In this document: positions 28,702 to 39,444 of the stretch, piece by piece | Numbering within the stretch: the stretch's first letter is position 1 | Layout: each line of letters starts with the position of its first letter | From: Mesorhizobium sp. LNHC252B00 | GTDB lineage: Bacteria > Pseudomonadota > Alphaproteobacteria > Rhizobiales > Rhizobiaceae | Reading direction: 5' to 3' | NCBI RefSeq assembly: GCF_000502955.1 | Contig: NZ_AYWO01000020.1 | Location: 27,374-91,373 of the forward strand | DNA length: 64,000 nt | Position numbers and translations under genes: made by a program | The notes under the pieces: generated by a model | Told to the model about the DNA's origin: nothing | The model's database searches: none | The model's input: only the letters and a program-made list of their open reading frames with translations

Positions 28702-28764
28702 AAACCGCCCGGCAGGGCATGCCGTGGCGGTTTCATTTGCTTTTCGGGCTTTGGTCGGCCCGAA
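28702..28764 (+). promoter_or_regulatory. Structured 5' leader of rpmI
   Basis: Two hairpins are visible: AAACCGCC (28702-28709) with GGCGGTTT (28726-28733), and TTCGGGC (28743-28749) with GCCCGAA (28758-28764). They lie in the rpmI leader. L20 autoregulates its operon through leader RNA in other bacteria, so a similar role is plausible but unproven. Confidence 0.4.
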
Positions 28765-28831
28765 GCGAACAAGACAAGAGGCGTGGAGTGCCGGAGGCAC
28801 GACAGGGACCTCATAGAAACGGAGTAGCAAA

Positions 28832-29035
28832 ATGCCCAAGATGAAGACCAAGTCCGCCGCCAAAAAGCGGTTCAAGATCACAGGTACGGGTAAAGTTTTG
28901 TCGGCTGCGGCCGGCAAGCGTCACGGCATGATCAAGCGTTCCAACAAGTTCATTCGAAATGCCCGCGGCACGATGGTTCTGGCTGAACCGGATGGCAAGA
29001 AGGTCATCAAGAATTTTCTGCCGAACGGCCTCTAA
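28832..29035 (+). CDS. rpmI: 50S ribosomal protein L35
   Basis: The 67-residue basic protein opens [20 protein letters not shown], an unmistakable L35 N-terminus. An AACGGAG element precedes the ATG. It forms an operon with rplT, 145 bases downstream, with a palindromic repeat in the gap. Confidence 0.98.
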   Translation: MPKMKTKSAAKKRFKITGTGKVLSAAAGKRHGMIKRSNKFIRNARGTMVLAEPDGKKVIKNFLPNGL

Positions 29036-29117
29036 GGCGCGATGCCAAAAAGTTGCAGACTTTTTGGATAACATCCCGCTCAAATAAGGCATTCGGTCCG
29101 GACACGCATTTGTTTTA

Positions 29118-29163
29118 CGCAATTCCGAACGGAAAACCGCAAGGCACTTTTCCTGGAATTGCT
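29118..29163. repeat. Palindromic repeat of the CAATTCC/GGAATTG family
   Basis: Runs from CGCAATTCCGAACGGAAAAC to TTTTCCTGGAATTGC, between rpmI and rplT. Relatives lie at 33651-33720 and 49017-49060. Confidence 0.7.
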
Positions 29164-29180
29164 TTTAAGGAGATCATGAC

Positions 29181-29582
29181 ATGGCACGCGTAAAGAGAGG
29201 CGTCACCTCGCACGCCAAGCACAAGAAGGTCCTGAAAGCCGCCAAGGGCTTCTATGGCCGCCGCAAGAACACCATCCGCATCGCCAAGCAGGCGGTGGAA
29301 AAGTCGCTGCAGTACGCTTACCGCGACCGCAAGAACCGCAAGCGCTCGTTCCGCGCGCTGTGGATCCAGCGCATCAACGCAGCGACCCACGAGCATGGCC
29401 TGACCTACGGCCGCTTCATCGACGGCCTCAACAAGGCCGGCATCGAGATCGATCGCAAGATCCTGTCGGACATGGCCATCCATGAGCCGCAGGCTTTCGC
29501 AGCCCTGGTCGCCAAAGCCAAGGTGGCGCTCGAATATCTGAAGAACACCACGCCGAACGCTTTTGAAAGCGCTGTCGCCTAA
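29181..29582 (+). CDS. rplT: 50S ribosomal protein L20
   Basis: The 133-residue protein has the L20 signatures [19 protein letters not shown] and [20 protein letters not shown]. It is an early 23S rRNA-binding assembly protein and the known autoregulator of the infC–rpmI–rplT genes in other bacteria. A clean AAGGAG precedes the ATG by six bases, and a strong terminator follows the stop. Confidence 0.98.
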   Translation: MARVKRGVTSHAKHKKVLKAAKGFYGRRKNTIRIAKQAVEKSLQYAYRDRKNRKRSFRALWIQRINAATHEHGLTYGRFIDGLNKAGIEIDRKILSDMAIHEPQAFAALVAKAKVALEYLKNTTPNAFESAVA

Positions 29583-29621
29583 GACCAGCGCTTCCCAAGC
29601 ATTCGCAATTCTGATTTGGGG

Positions 29622-29658
29622 AACCCGCGCTGGCACGGCTGGCGCGGGTTCTTTTTTG
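29622..29658 (+). terminator. Rho-independent terminator between rplT and pheS
   Basis: AACCCGCGC pairs with GCGCGGGTT across an eleven-base loop, followed by CTTTTTTG. It separates the ribosomal genes from pheS. Confidence 0.88.
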
Positions 29659-29728
29659 ACCCTGATGTAACCAAAATGGTGACGACGAACCAAAATGGTG
29701 TCGGTCGCCCGATCGAGAGAGTTTCGCC

Positions 29729-30826
29729 GTGAACGACACAGCTGGAAATCTTGAAGCGCTGGAGGCCTCGCTGCTTGCCGACATCGCAGCGGCCTCCGAC
29801 GAGGCCTCGATCGAGGCCGTGCGAGTCGCGGCTCTTGGCAAGAAGGGTTCGATCTCCGAGATGCTGAAGACGCTCGGCGCCATGACCGCCGAGGAGCGCC
29901 AGGTGAAGGGCCCGGCCATCAACGGCCTCAAGAACCGCGTCACCGATGCGCTGACGGCCCGCAAGGCTGAGCTCAGGGATGCGGCGATCACCGCGCGTCT
30001 CGCCGCCGAAAGGGTCGACGTGACGCTGCCGGTGCGGCAGTCGCCGGCCGAGCGCGGTCGCATCCATCCGATCAGCCAGGTCATCGACGAGATCGCGGCG
30101 ATCTTCGGCGATCTCGGCTTCTCCATAGCCGAAGGTCCAGATATCGAGACCGACTACTACAATTTCACCGCGCTGAATTTCCCGGAAGGCCATCCGGCGC
30201 GCGAGATGCACGACACCTTCTTCTTCCAGCCGGACGAGAAGGGCGAGCGCAAGCTTTTGCGCACCCACACCTCGCCGGTGCAGATCCGCACGATGGAGAC
30301 GAAGAAGCCGCCGATCCGCATCGTCATTCCTGGAAAAACTTATCGGCAGGATTCCGACGCTACCCACTCGCCGATGTTCCATCAGGTCGAGGGGCTGGTC
30401 ATCGACAAGACGGCGAATGTCGCCAACATGAAGTGGGTGCTGGAGGAGTTCTGCAAGGCCTTCTTCGAGGTGCCGCAGGTCAAGATGCGCTTCCGGCCGT
30501 CCTTCTTCCCGTTCACCGAGCCGAGCCTCGAGGTCGACATCCAGTGCGACCGCTCGCGGCCCGGCGAAGTACGCTTCGGCGAAGGCTCCGATTGGATGGA
30601 GATCCTCGGCTGCGGCATGGTGCATCCCAACGTGCTGCGCCATGGCGGGCTCGATCCGGACGAATATCAGGGCTTTGCCTGGGGCATGGGCATCGACCGC
30701 ATCGCCATGCTGAAATACGGCATGCCGGACCTGCGCGCCTTCTTCGACGCCGATGTCCGCTGGCTGTCGCATTACGGTTTCAGGCCGCTCGACATGCCGA
30801 CCTTGTTCGGGGGCCTAAGCGCATGA
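29729..30826 (+). CDS. pheS: Phenylalanyl-tRNA synthetase α subunit
   Basis: The 365-residue class II synthetase subunit has an N-terminal coiled coil for tRNA binding (residues 1-90), a motif 2 region around MHDTFFFQ and [12 protein letters not shown], and motif 3 as [13 protein letters not shown]. It forms the α2β2 enzyme with PheT. The start is GTG 29729. Its stop overlaps the ATG of a GFA-family gene (ATGA) rather than pheT, which is unusual. Confidence 0.97.
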   Translation: MNDTAGNLEALEASLLADIAAASDEASIEAVRVAALGKKGSISEMLKTLGAMTAEERQVKGPAINGLKNRVTDALTARKAELRDAAITARLAAERVDVTLPVRQSPAERGRIHPISQVIDEIAAIFGDLGFSIAEGPDIETDYYNFTALNFPEGHPAREMHDTFFFQPDEKGERKLLRTHTSPVQIRTMETKKPPIRIVIPGKTYRQDSDATHSPMFHQVEGLVIDKTANVANMKWVLEEFCKAFFEVPQVKMRFRPSFFPFTEPSLEVDIQCDRSRPGEVRFGEGSDWMEILGCGMVHPNVLRHGGLDPDEYQGFAWGMGIDRIAMLKYGMPDLRAFFDADVRWLSHYGFRPLDMPTLFGGLSA

Positions 30827-31245
30827 CAGCGCCGCACGCCGGCGGCTGCCGCTGCGGCGCTGTGCGGTTCGAGGCCACGGCCGAACCGCATCACGTCAGC
30901 TATTGCCACTGCGGCGATTGCCGGCGGGCGAGCGGCGCGCCGGTATCGGCCTTTGTCGGGTTCCTGGCCGGTCAGGTCGCGTTCACAGGCAAGGCGCTGA
31001 AGATGTTCGAGAACGGCCCGGTGACGCGCTCGTTCTGCGGCGTCTGCGGCTCGCCCATCGCCTATGTCGACGAGCGGCTGGAGGACGACATCTATTTCAT
31101 GCTCGGCGCCATGGACGCACCAGCCAATTTCGAGCCGACGCTGCATGCCTATGTCAGCGAGCAGCTTGCCTTCCTGCATATGTCTGACGACCTGCCGAGA
31201 CATCTGAAAACAAGCGTCAAAAGACCAGACGGAACAGTCCAATGA
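30823..31245 (+). CDS. GFA/CENP-V-family zinc protein
   Basis: The 140-residue protein has the full cysteine pattern of the glutathione-dependent formaldehyde-activating fold: Cys9 and Cys11 (GGCRCGAV), Cys28, Cys30 and Cys33 (SYCHCGDC), and Cys72 and Cys75 (FCGVCGSP). Two zinc sites are expected. It overlaps pheS at its start and pheT at its end, each by four bases (ATGA), so it is translationally locked into the pheST operon. Activity towards S-hydroxymethylglutathione is established for only a few members, so no reaction is assigned. Confidence 0.88.
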   Translation: MTAPHAGGCRCGAVRFEATAEPHHVSYCHCGDCRRASGAPVSAFVGFLAGQVAFTGKALKMFENGPVTRSFCGVCGSPIAYVDERLEDDIYFMLGAMDAPANFEPTLHAYVSEQLAFLHMSDDLPRHLKTSVKRPDGTVQ

Positions 31246-33650
31246 AATTCACCCTCTCCTGGCTCAAGGATCATCTCGAGACCGACGCCACGCTCGGCGA
31301 GATCGTCGAGCGGCTGACCTCGATCGGCCTCGAAGTCGAGCATGTCGACGACAAGTCGAGCCTGAAACCCTTCGTCATCGCCAAGGTGCTGACGGCGGTT
31401 CAGCACCCCGATGCCGACCGGCTGCGCGTGCTGACCGTGGATACGGGCGATGGCAGGCCACCCGTGCAAGTGGTGTGCGGCGCGCCTAACGCCCGCGCGG
31501 GTCTGATCGGCGCCTTTGCCGCGCCCGGCACCTATGTCCCCGGCATCGACGTGACGCTGACGGTCGGCAAGATCAGGGGCGTCGAAAGCCATGGCATGAT
31601 GTGTTCTGAGCGCGAGCTGGAACTGTCGGACGAGCACGACGGCATCATCGACCTGCCCCAGGATGCGCCTGTCGGCACCAGCTTCGCGGCCTATGCGCAT
31701 CTCGACGATCCGGTCATCGAGATCAACCTGACGCCGAACCGGCCTGACGCCACCAGCGTCTACGGCATCGCCAGGGATCTGGCGGCGAGTGGACTTGGCC
31801 GTCTCGTCGGCGGCGCGATCATGCCGCATGTCGGCAACGGCATGTGCCCGGTCAAGGTGACGATCATAGCGCCGGAGCTCTGCCCCGGCTTCGCGCTGCG
31901 GCTGGTCAAGGGCGTCAAGAACGGCCCGTCGCCGAAATGGCTGCAGCAGCGGCTGATCGCCATTGGTCTGAGGCCCATCAGCGCGCTGGTCGACATCACC
32001 AACTACGTCACCTTCGATCGCGGCCGCCCGCTGCATGTGTTCGATGCCAGCAAGGTCTCAGGCAATCTCACCGTGCGCCGTGCGCGCGATGGCGAAAAGG
32101 TACAGGCGCTCGACGGCCGTGAATACACGCTGACGCCGGAGATGTGCGTCATATCAGATGAAGACGGCGTCGAGTCGATCGCCGGCATCATGGGCGGCGA
32201 GCATTCGGGCTGCGACGAGAACACCACGGACGTACTGATCGAATCGGCCCTTTGGGACCCGATTACCACCGCGCGCACCGGCCGCACGCTCGGCATCATC
32301 ACCGACGCGCGCTATCGCTTCGAGCGCGGCGTCGATCCCGAGTTCATGGTGCCCGGCGTCGAGCTGGCGACCAGATTGGTGCTCGATTTCTGCGGCGGCA
32401 CGCCGACGGAGATCGAAGTGGCAGGCTATGCCGGCCACACACCAAGGATCGTCTCCTTCCCGCTCTCGGAAGTGAAGCGGCTGACCGGCATCGAAGTGCC
32501 AACATCGGAGAGTCGCCATATCCTGTCGCGCCTTGGCTTCAGGCCTGAGGGCTCGGGCGACGTCATCGATGTGGCGGTGCCGTCCTGGCGTCCCGATGTC
32601 GACGGCAAGGCCGATCTGGTCGAGGAGGTGATGCGTATCCACGGCGTCGACAACATCGCCCCGCAGCCGCTCGGCGCGCATGACGCGGTCAACGCGAGAA
32701 TACTCACCACGCTGCAGGTCCGCACCCGTACGGCCAAGCGCGCGCTTGCCGTACGCGGCATGATGGAAGCCGTCACCTGGTCGTTCATTCCGGCCAAACA
32801 CGCCGAATTGTTCGGCGGCGGCCAGACCGCGCTGAAGCTCGCCAACCCGATCGCCGCCGACATGTCCGACATGCGGCCCTCGCTGCTGCCGGGGCTGATC
32901 TCCGCCGCCCAGCGCAACGCCGACAGGGGCATTGGCGACGTGGCGCTGTTCGAAGTTTCGGGCACCTATGAAGGCGACGGCGCCGACCAGCAGCGGCGCG
33001 TGGCCGCCGGCGTGCGCCGCGGTACCGCCAAGCTCGACGGCTCCGGCCGCAACTGGGCCGGCAATTCCGGCCCGGTCGGCGTGTTCGACGCCAAGGCCGA
33101 CGCTATCGCCGCGCTCGAAGCCTGCGGTGCGCCGGTCGAGCGGCTGCAGATCGAGGCAGGCGGACCGGGCTGGTATCATCCCGGCCGTTCCGGCACGATC
33201 AAGCTCGGCCCGAAAACCGTGCTCGGCACCTTCGGTGAATTTCACCCGAAGACGCTTGAGGGCCTCGACGCTTCCGGGCCACTCTGCGGCTTCGAAGTGT
33301 TCGTCGATGCCGTGCCCGAGCCGAAGGCCAAGCCGACGAAGACCAAGCCGAAGCTCGAGCTCTCCGCCTTCCAGATGGTCAAGCGCGACTTCGCTTTCGT
33401 CGTCGACAAGACCCTCGAGGCCGGCACGCTGGTGCGCGCAGCGCTCGCCGCCGACAAGAAGCTGATATCAGGCGTTTCGGTCTTCGATATTTTCGAAGGG
33501 GCATCGCTCGGAGCGGGCAAGAAGTCGATCGCCATCGAAGTATCGATCCAACCGGTCGAGAAGACGTTGACCGACGAGGATTTCGAGGCATTGGCCAAGC
33601 GCATCGTCGATAATGTCGGCAAGCAGACCGGCGGCGTTCTGCGCGGCTAG
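31242..33650 (+). CDS. pheT: Phenylalanyl-tRNA synthetase β subunit
   Basis: The 802-residue protein opens [20 protein letters not shown], with a tRNA-binding EMAP-like domain (about 40-150), B3/4 editing domain, B5 domain and a C-terminal anticodon-binding ferredoxin-like domain ending in [16 protein letters not shown]. It provides the editing and tRNA-binding half of the synthetase. Length and domain order are normal. Confidence 0.97.
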   Translation: MKFTLSWLKDHLETDATLGEIVERLTSIGLEVEHVDDKSSLKPFVIAKVLTAVQHPDADRLRVLTVDTGDGRPPVQVVCGAPNARAGLIGAFAAPGTYVPGIDVTLTVGKIRGVESHGMMCSERELELSDEHDGIIDLPQDAPVGTSFAAYAHLDDPVIEINLTPNRPDATSVYGIARDLAASGLGRLVGGAIMPHVGNGMCPVKVTIIAPELCPGFALRLVKGVKNGPSPKWLQQRLIAIGLRPISALVDITNYVTFDRGRPLHVFDASKVSGNLTVRRARDGEKVQALDGREYTLTPEMCVISDEDGVESIAGIMGGEHSGCDENTTDVLIESALWDPITTARTGRTLGIITDARYRFERGVDPEFMVPGVELATRLVLDFCGGTPTEIEVAGYAGHTPRIVSFPLSEVKRLTGIEVPTSESRHILSRLGFRPEGSGDVIDVAVPSWRPDVDGKADLVEEVMRIHGVDNIAPQPLGAHDAVNARILTTLQVRTRTAKRALAVRGMMEAVTWSFIPAKHAELFGGGQTALKLANPIAADMSDMRPSLLPGLISAAQRNADRGIGDVALFEVSGTYEGDGADQQRRVAAGVRRGTAKLDGSGRNWAGNSGPVGVFDAKADAIAALEACGAPVERLQIEAGGPGWYHPGRSGTIKLGPKTVLGTFGEFHPKTLEGLDASGPLCGFEVFVDAVPEPKAKPTKTKPKLELSAFQMVKRDFAFVVDKTLEAGTLVRAALAADKKLISGVSVFDIFEGASLGAGKKSIAIEVSIQPVEKTLTDEDFEALAKRIVDNVGKQTGGVLRG

Positions 33651-33720
33651 AGCAATTCTGGGAAAACTGCGTAACGATTTTCCCGGTAAAAACGCATAGC
33701 GCTTTCCCTTGGGAATTGCG
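33651..33720. repeat. Palindromic repeat after pheT
   Basis: Runs from AGCAATTCTGGGAAAAC to CTTGGGAATTGCG directly after the pheT stop. It belongs to the same family as 29118-29163. Confidence 0.65.
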
Positions 33721-33768
33721 CAGGAGCCAAGACTTGCGGGCAGGTGGCGAATCGCCGTCCAAAGGGCG

Positions 33769-34371
33769 ATGGACCATCTGCGCTATTCCGGCCTTCCTTT
33801 CGAAACGCAACGCATGGCGTTTCTTGAGATCGTCTCGGCCGATCCGCTTGTTCGCGAAGCGCTGACGCATGCCCGCGCGCTTGGTCTTGCCGACTGGCTG
33901 GTCGTCTCCGGCGCGCTCTACAACTCTGTCTGGAACCATCTGACCGGCAAGCCGCCGGGCTATGGCATCAAAGATGTCGACCTGTTCTATTTCGATGACA
34001 GCGACCTGTCCTACGAGGCGGAGGACGCGGTGATCCGCCGCGCGGCGGTGCATTTTGATGGACTGGCGCTGCCGGTCGAGGTGCGCAACCAGGCGCGGGT
34101 GCATCTGTGGTATCCCCTAAAATTCGGGCAACCCTGCCCGCGCTACACGAGCTCCAGCGAATCCGTCAGCTATTTCGCCTCTAAGACCCACGCGGTCGGC
34201 GTGCGATACGACGCGGACGGGCAGCTCGATCTCGTTGCGCCGTTCGGGCTCGACGACATCTTTTCGTTCCGCATCGTGCCGAACCGGGTGATGGACAATC
34301 AGCGCACGCACGAGGTGAAGGGCAAGCGTGCGAAGGAGAACTGGCCGGAGATTTCAGTGGTGCCGTGGTAG
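33769..34371 (+). CDS. Nucleotidyltransferase-fold protein
   Basis: The 200-residue protein has a nucleotidyltransferase-like pattern: VVSGALYNSVWNHLTG followed by KDVDLFYFD with Asp69 and Asp71 as candidate metal ligands. It resembles COG3575-type uncharacterised proteins. ATG 33769 is chosen because the alternative TTG at 33709 lies inside the intergenic repeat; the frame is open from there. The substrate is unknown and the neighbours do not help. Confidence 0.75.
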   Translation: MDHLRYSGLPFETQRMAFLEIVSADPLVREALTHARALGLADWLVVSGALYNSVWNHLTGKPPGYGIKDVDLFYFDDSDLSYEAEDAVIRRAAVHFDGLALPVEVRNQARVHLWYPLKFGQPCPRYTSSSESVSYFASKTHAVGVRYDADGQLDLVAPFGLDDIFSFRIVPNRVMDNQRTHEVKGKRAKENWPEISVVPW

Positions 34372-34400
34372 AAGTGCCGGAATAAGAAAATGTCGGCGCG

Positions 34401-34566
34401 AGGCACCCCCCTCTGGCCTGCCGGCCATCTCCCCCGCAAGGAGGGAGATTGGCAGCTTCGGCCTTGTCGCTCCTCCTGCAACCTTGGCGATTGGCGAAAG
34501 CAGCAACGGCATCCGATCTCCCCCCTTGCGGGGGAGATGTCCGGCAGGACAGAGGGGGGTGTTTCG
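34401..34566. repeat. RIME-like inverted repeat, copy 1
   Basis: Arms of about 50 bases (34401-34456 and 34515-34566) contain CCCCCTCTGGCCTGCCGG and CATCTCCCCCGCAAG, and their reverse complement. The interior holds GGCGATTGGCGAAAGCAG. It lies after the nucleotidyltransferase-like gene. Other copies are at 40407-40566 and 50974-51135. Confidence 0.85.
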
Positions 34567-34645
34567 CGCTGACTTCTCGCAACCTTCGCTGTCACGTTCG
34601 CATGAAAAAGGGGCGCCGAAGCGCCCCCTCCAACGGTGACCTGAC

Positions 34646-35644
<999 letters not shown>

Positions 35645-35737
35645 GCGTCTCCTTGTTGTGATGCCTGGAAGATAGCGCCTTGCTTTGCGTTCGATAATAC
35701 GTTAATGTGTGTACGGGTTGTTCTAAAAAGTAGATCA

Positions 35738-36628
35738 ATGAACCGAGCACATCTTTCACAGCTGGCAGTGCTGGCAACCGTTGCCCAATGCGGCAGCTTT
35801 CGCGGCGCGGCCAAGGAATTGGCAATCGCGCCGTCGGCGGTAAGTCACGCCGTGTCCAGCCTGGAAACACGGCTAGGCGTACGCCTGTTGGCGCGCAGCA
35901 CGCGCAGCGTCGCGCCGACGGAAGAAGGCGCGCAGTTGCTGGAGCGATTGCGCCCAGCTCTTTCGGAGATCGACCTGGCGCTGGAGACGGCGATCGAAGC
36001 GCGCGATCGGCCTGCCGGCAATCTGCGGCTCAGCGTACCCCGCACGGCAGCGCATCTGGTGCTGACGCCACGGCTTGGTGCTTTTGCTGCGGCCTATCCC
36101 GATATCGTGCTGGAGATCGCCATCGAGGACCGCTTCACCGATGTCGTCGAAGGCGGCTTCGATGCCGGCGTTCGGCTCGGCGAGAGTCTGCAACGTGACA
36201 TGATCGCGGTGCGGATCGGGCCGGACATTCGCGGCGCGGTGGTGGGCGCCCCATCCTATTTCGAGGTCATGCCCAGACCGCGCCACCCGCGCGACCTTGC
36301 CGACCATCGCTGCCTCCGCTTCCGCTTCTCCAGCGGCATCCTTTACCGCTGGGAGTTCGAGAGAAATGGCGAGGTGATCGAGATCGCCACGCAGGGGCCA
36401 CTGATCCTCGATGAGGATCGGCTCATCGCGCAAGCAGCGGTCGATGGCGCCGGGCTTGCCTTCGTCTTCGAGGACTATGTGCGGGCACCGCTTGCCGACG
36501 GCCGGCTGATCCGCGTGCTGGAGGACTGGTGCCCGCCCTTCGACGGGTTCTTCGTCTACTACCCCAGTCGCCGCCAGATGCGCCCGGCGCTGCGCGCCTT
36601 CGTCGATTTCTTCAAGGTGAGCGGGTAG
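35738..36628 (+). CDS. LysR-type transcriptional regulator
   Basis: The 296-residue regulator has an N-terminal winged HTH (residues 5-63, SFRGAAKELAIAPSAVSHAVSSLE) and a substrate-binding-like effector domain. ATG 35738 is the family start; the frame extends upstream into the aldo/keto reductase gene. Divergent placement suggests it controls that reductase and itself from the 93-base gap. The effector domain resembles the CrgA/AaeR subgroup. Inducer unknown. Confidence 0.9.
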   Translation: MNRAHLSQLAVLATVAQCGSFRGAAKELAIAPSAVSHAVSSLETRLGVRLLARSTRSVAPTEEGAQLLERLRPALSEIDLALETAIEARDRPAGNLRLSVPRTAAHLVLTPRLGAFAAAYPDIVLEIAIEDRFTDVVEGGFDAGVRLGESLQRDMIAVRIGPDIRGAVVGAPSYFEVMPRPRHPRDLADHRCLRFRFSSGILYRWEFERNGEVIEIATQGPLILDEDRLIAQAAVDGAGLAFVFEDYVRAPLADGRLIRVLEDWCPPFDGFFVYYPSRRQMRPALRAFVDFFKVSG

Positions 36629-36744
36629 GCGGCGCTTTACCCTGCCCTTGTGGCCATGGTGGGCGATGAGCCAGCACTGCACATTGGCTTTTCTTCCGAT
36701 ATCGGGCAAACCTCGTGGCCTGTAAATCGTGATGGAGAAGCCTG

Positions 36745-37731
36745 ATGTTTCGATGGGGTGTGTTGTCCACAGCCAAGATCGGCCGCGAGCATTTGTTGCC
36801 GGCAATGGTCGAGGCGGAGAATGGTGTGCTGTCGGCGATCGCCAGTCGCGACCTGTCGAAGGCCAAGGCACTGGCCGAGCGCTTTGGCGCCCGCCATGCC
36901 TTCGGCTCCTATGAGGACCTGCTCGCCTCCAACGAAATCGACGGCGTCTACATCCCGTTGCCGACCTCGCAACATGTCGAATGGACAGCCAAGGCCATCG
37001 AAGCCGGCAAGCATGTGCTGGTCGAAAAGCCGCTGGCGCTCGACGCCAAGGACATTCTCCCGCTGATCAAGCTGCGCGACGCCAAAAAAGTGCTCGTCTG
37101 CGAAGCGTTCATGGTCATCTACCACCCGCAATGGATCAAGGTGCGCGATCTCATCGCCAGCGGCGCCATCGGCCGGCTGCGCCATGTGCAGGGCGCGTTC
37201 TCCTACTACAATGTCGACCCCAACAATATGCGCAACAAGCTCGATCTCGGCGGCGGCGCGCTGCCCGACATCGGCGTCTATCCGACTGTGTCGACGCGCT
37301 TTTCGACTGGCAAGGAGCCGCTGCGCGTGCAGGCGACAATCGAACGCGACGAGAAATTCGGCACCGACATCTACTCCTCGATCCGCGCCGATTTCGGCGA
37401 CTTCGAACTGTCCTTCTACCTGTCGACGCAGATGGCGGCGCGCCAAGTCATGGTGTTCCACGGCGAGAAGGGTTTCATCGAAGTGTTCTCGCCCTTCAAC
37501 GCCGGGCTGTACGACCATCACCGGGTCGAACTGCACAACCAGAACCACACCGAGGCGCAAGTGTTCCGCTTTCCCGGCACGCAGCAATACCGGCTGGAGG
37601 TCGAGACCTTCGCGCGTGCGGCACAGGGCGGCAAGGAGCGCGTCTTCACGCTGGAGGAATCCGTGCTCAACCAGAAAGTCATCGACGCCATCTTCCGCGC
37701 CGGCGGCAAGGACAGCTGGGAGACAGTCTGA
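36745..37731 (+). CDS. Gfo/Idh/MocA-family oxidoreductase
   Basis: The 328-residue NAD(P)-dependent dehydrogenase has an N-terminal Rossmann fold ([12 protein letters not shown]) and the EKPLAL motif with catalytic Lys95, then a C-terminal α/β substrate domain. Members oxidise sugars, inositols or dihydrodiols; this one resembles the dihydrodiol/1,5-anhydrofructose-type branch but the substrate is not determined. The FAD dehydrogenase starts 26 bases downstream on the same strand. Confidence 0.85.
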   Translation: MFRWGVLSTAKIGREHLLPAMVEAENGVLSAIASRDLSKAKALAERFGARHAFGSYEDLLASNEIDGVYIPLPTSQHVEWTAKAIEAGKHVLVEKPLALDAKDILPLIKLRDAKKVLVCEAFMVIYHPQWIKVRDLIASGAIGRLRHVQGAFSYYNVDPNNMRNKLDLGGGALPDIGVYPTVSTRFSTGKEPLRVQATIERDEKFGTDIYSSIRADFGDFELSFYLSTQMAARQVMVFHGEKGFIEVFSPFNAGLYDHHRVELHNQNHTEAQVFRFPGTQQYRLEVETFARAAQGGKERVFTLEESVLNQKVIDAIFRAGGKDSWETV

Positions 37732-37757
37732 GCTTAGCCGGCTGATTGGGAGGGGAA

Positions 37758-39413
37758 ATGTCTGACGACGCGGACGTGATCATTGTCGGCGCCGGCCTTG
37801 CCGGGCTGGTTGCCGCCGCCGAACTTGCCGAGGCCGGCAAACGGATCATCATCGTCGACCAGGAGCCGGAGCAGTCGCTCGGTGGCCAGGCATTCTGGTC
37901 GTTCGGTGGCCTTTTCCTTGTCGATTCGCCCGAGCAGCGGCGCATGCGCATCCGCGATTCGCATGACCTGGCACTGGAGGACTGGCTGGGCACCGCGGCG
38001 TTCGATCGGCCCGAGGATTTCTGGCCGCGCCAATGGGCGGAAGCCTATGTCGGCTTCGCCGCCGGCGAGAAACGCTCCTGGCTTCTGCAGCGCGGCCTGA
38101 AGTTTTTCCCCGTGGTGGGCTGGGCCGAGCGCGGCGGCGGCAATGCCATCGGCCACGGCAATTCGGTGCCGCGTTTCCACATCACCTGGGGTACCGGCCC
38201 GGGCGTGCTGGAACCCTTCGTCCAGCGCGTGCGCGAGGCCCAGAAGCAAGGGCTGATCAGTTTCAGATTCCGCCACCGCGTCAATCAATTGACCCGCACG
38301 GGTGCTACCGTCGACGGTGTGCGCGGCGACATACTGCAGCCGAGCACAGTCGAGCGCGGCCACAAGAGTTCACGCGACATCGCGGGCGATTTCGCATTCC
38401 GAGCGCAGGCGGTGATCGTTGCCTCCGGCGGCATCGGCGCCAACCATCAGCTTGTCCGCGAAAACTGGCCGAAGCGGCTGGGCGCCGCACCTAGGCGGAT
38501 GATCACCGGCGTGCCCGACCATGTCGACGGCCGCATGCTGGCGATCACGGAGCAGGCCGGCGGCTCGATCATCAACCGCGACCGCATGTGGCACTATGTC
38601 GAGGGCGTCAAGAACTGGTCGCCGATCTGGACCGATCATGCGATCCGCATCCTGCCCGGCCCGTCTTCGCTGTGGCTCGACGCACGCGGCAAGCGCCTGC
38701 CCGTGCCGCTCTATCCTGGCTTCGACACGCTGGGCACGCTGTCCCACATCATGAGCACCGGCTTCGATTATTCCTGGTTCATCCTGACGAAGAAGATCAT
38801 CCAGAAGGAGTTCGCGTTGTCGGGCTCCGAACAGAACCCCGATTTGACCGGCAAAAGCTGGCGCCAGGTACTCGGCCGCGCCACCTCGGGCATTCCGGGC
38901 CCGGTCAAGGCGTTCATGGAAAAAGGCGAGGATTTTATCGTCGAGGCGGACCTGCCGACACTGGTCGCCCGCATGAACGCGCTGGCCGGCGGCGAACCGC
39001 TGCTTGAGTTGGCCCAGGTCGAGCGCGAAATCCGCGCTCGTGACCGGCAGCTCGACAATCCGTTCTCAAAGGACATGCAGATCACCGCTTTGCGCGGCGC
39101 TCGCGCCTATCTCGGCGACAGGCTGATCCGCACGGCCAAGCCGCACAAGATGCTCGATCCGGCGAACGGCCCGCTGATCGCGGTGCGCCTCAACATCCTG
39201 ACCCGCAAGACGCTGGGCGGCCTGCAGACCGATCTCGACAGCCGCGTGCTGGGTGCCGATGGCCAGCCGATCGCCGGGCTCTATGCGGTCGGCGAAGCCG
39301 CCGGGTTCGGCGGCGGCGGCGTGCATGGCTATGCGGCGCTTGAGGGGACCTTCCTGGGCGGCTGCATCTTTTCCGGCCGCAGCGCCGGCCGGTCGGCGGC
39401 TGCCTCGGTGTAA
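37758..39413 (+). CDS. FAD-binding dehydrogenase, KsdD/fumarate-reductase type
   Basis: The 551-residue flavoprotein has an N-terminal dinucleotide fold IIVGAGLAGL (glycines 11-16), GGQAFWSFGG and a C-terminal FAD-contacting segment GLYAVGEAAGFGGGG followed by ALEGTFLGGC. It belongs to the FAD-binding_2 group with 3-ketosteroid dehydrogenases and fumarate reductases. ATG 37758 is chosen for the GAGGGGAA ahead of it. No steroid genes are nearby, so the substrate is open. It is probably cotranscribed with the Gfo/Idh gene. Confidence 0.83.
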   Translation: MSDDADVIIVGAGLAGLVAAAELAEAGKRIIIVDQEPEQSLGGQAFWSFGGLFLVDSPEQRRMRIRDSHDLALEDWLGTAAFDRPEDFWPRQWAEAYVGFAAGEKRSWLLQRGLKFFPVVGWAERGGGNAIGHGNSVPRFHITWGTGPGVLEPFVQRVREAQKQGLISFRFRHRVNQLTRTGATVDGVRGDILQPSTVERGHKSSRDIAGDFAFRAQAVIVASGGIGANHQLVRENWPKRLGAAPRRMITGVPDHVDGRMLAITEQAGGSIINRDRMWHYVEGVKNWSPIWTDHAIRILPGPSSLWLDARGKRLPVPLYPGFDTLGTLSHIMSTGFDYSWFILTKKIIQKEFALSGSEQNPDLTGKSWRQVLGRATSGIPGPVKAFMEKGEDFIVEADLPTLVARMNALAGGEPLLELAQVEREIRARDRQLDNPFSKDMQITALRGARAYLGDRLIRTAKPHKMLDPANGPLIAVRLNILTRKTLGGLQTDLDSRVLGADGQPIAGLYAVGEAAGFGGGGVHGYAALEGTFLGGCIFSGRSAGRSAAASV

Positions 39414-39444
39414 TAAGGTTCAGGCGGCGAGGCGAAAAGACCGC

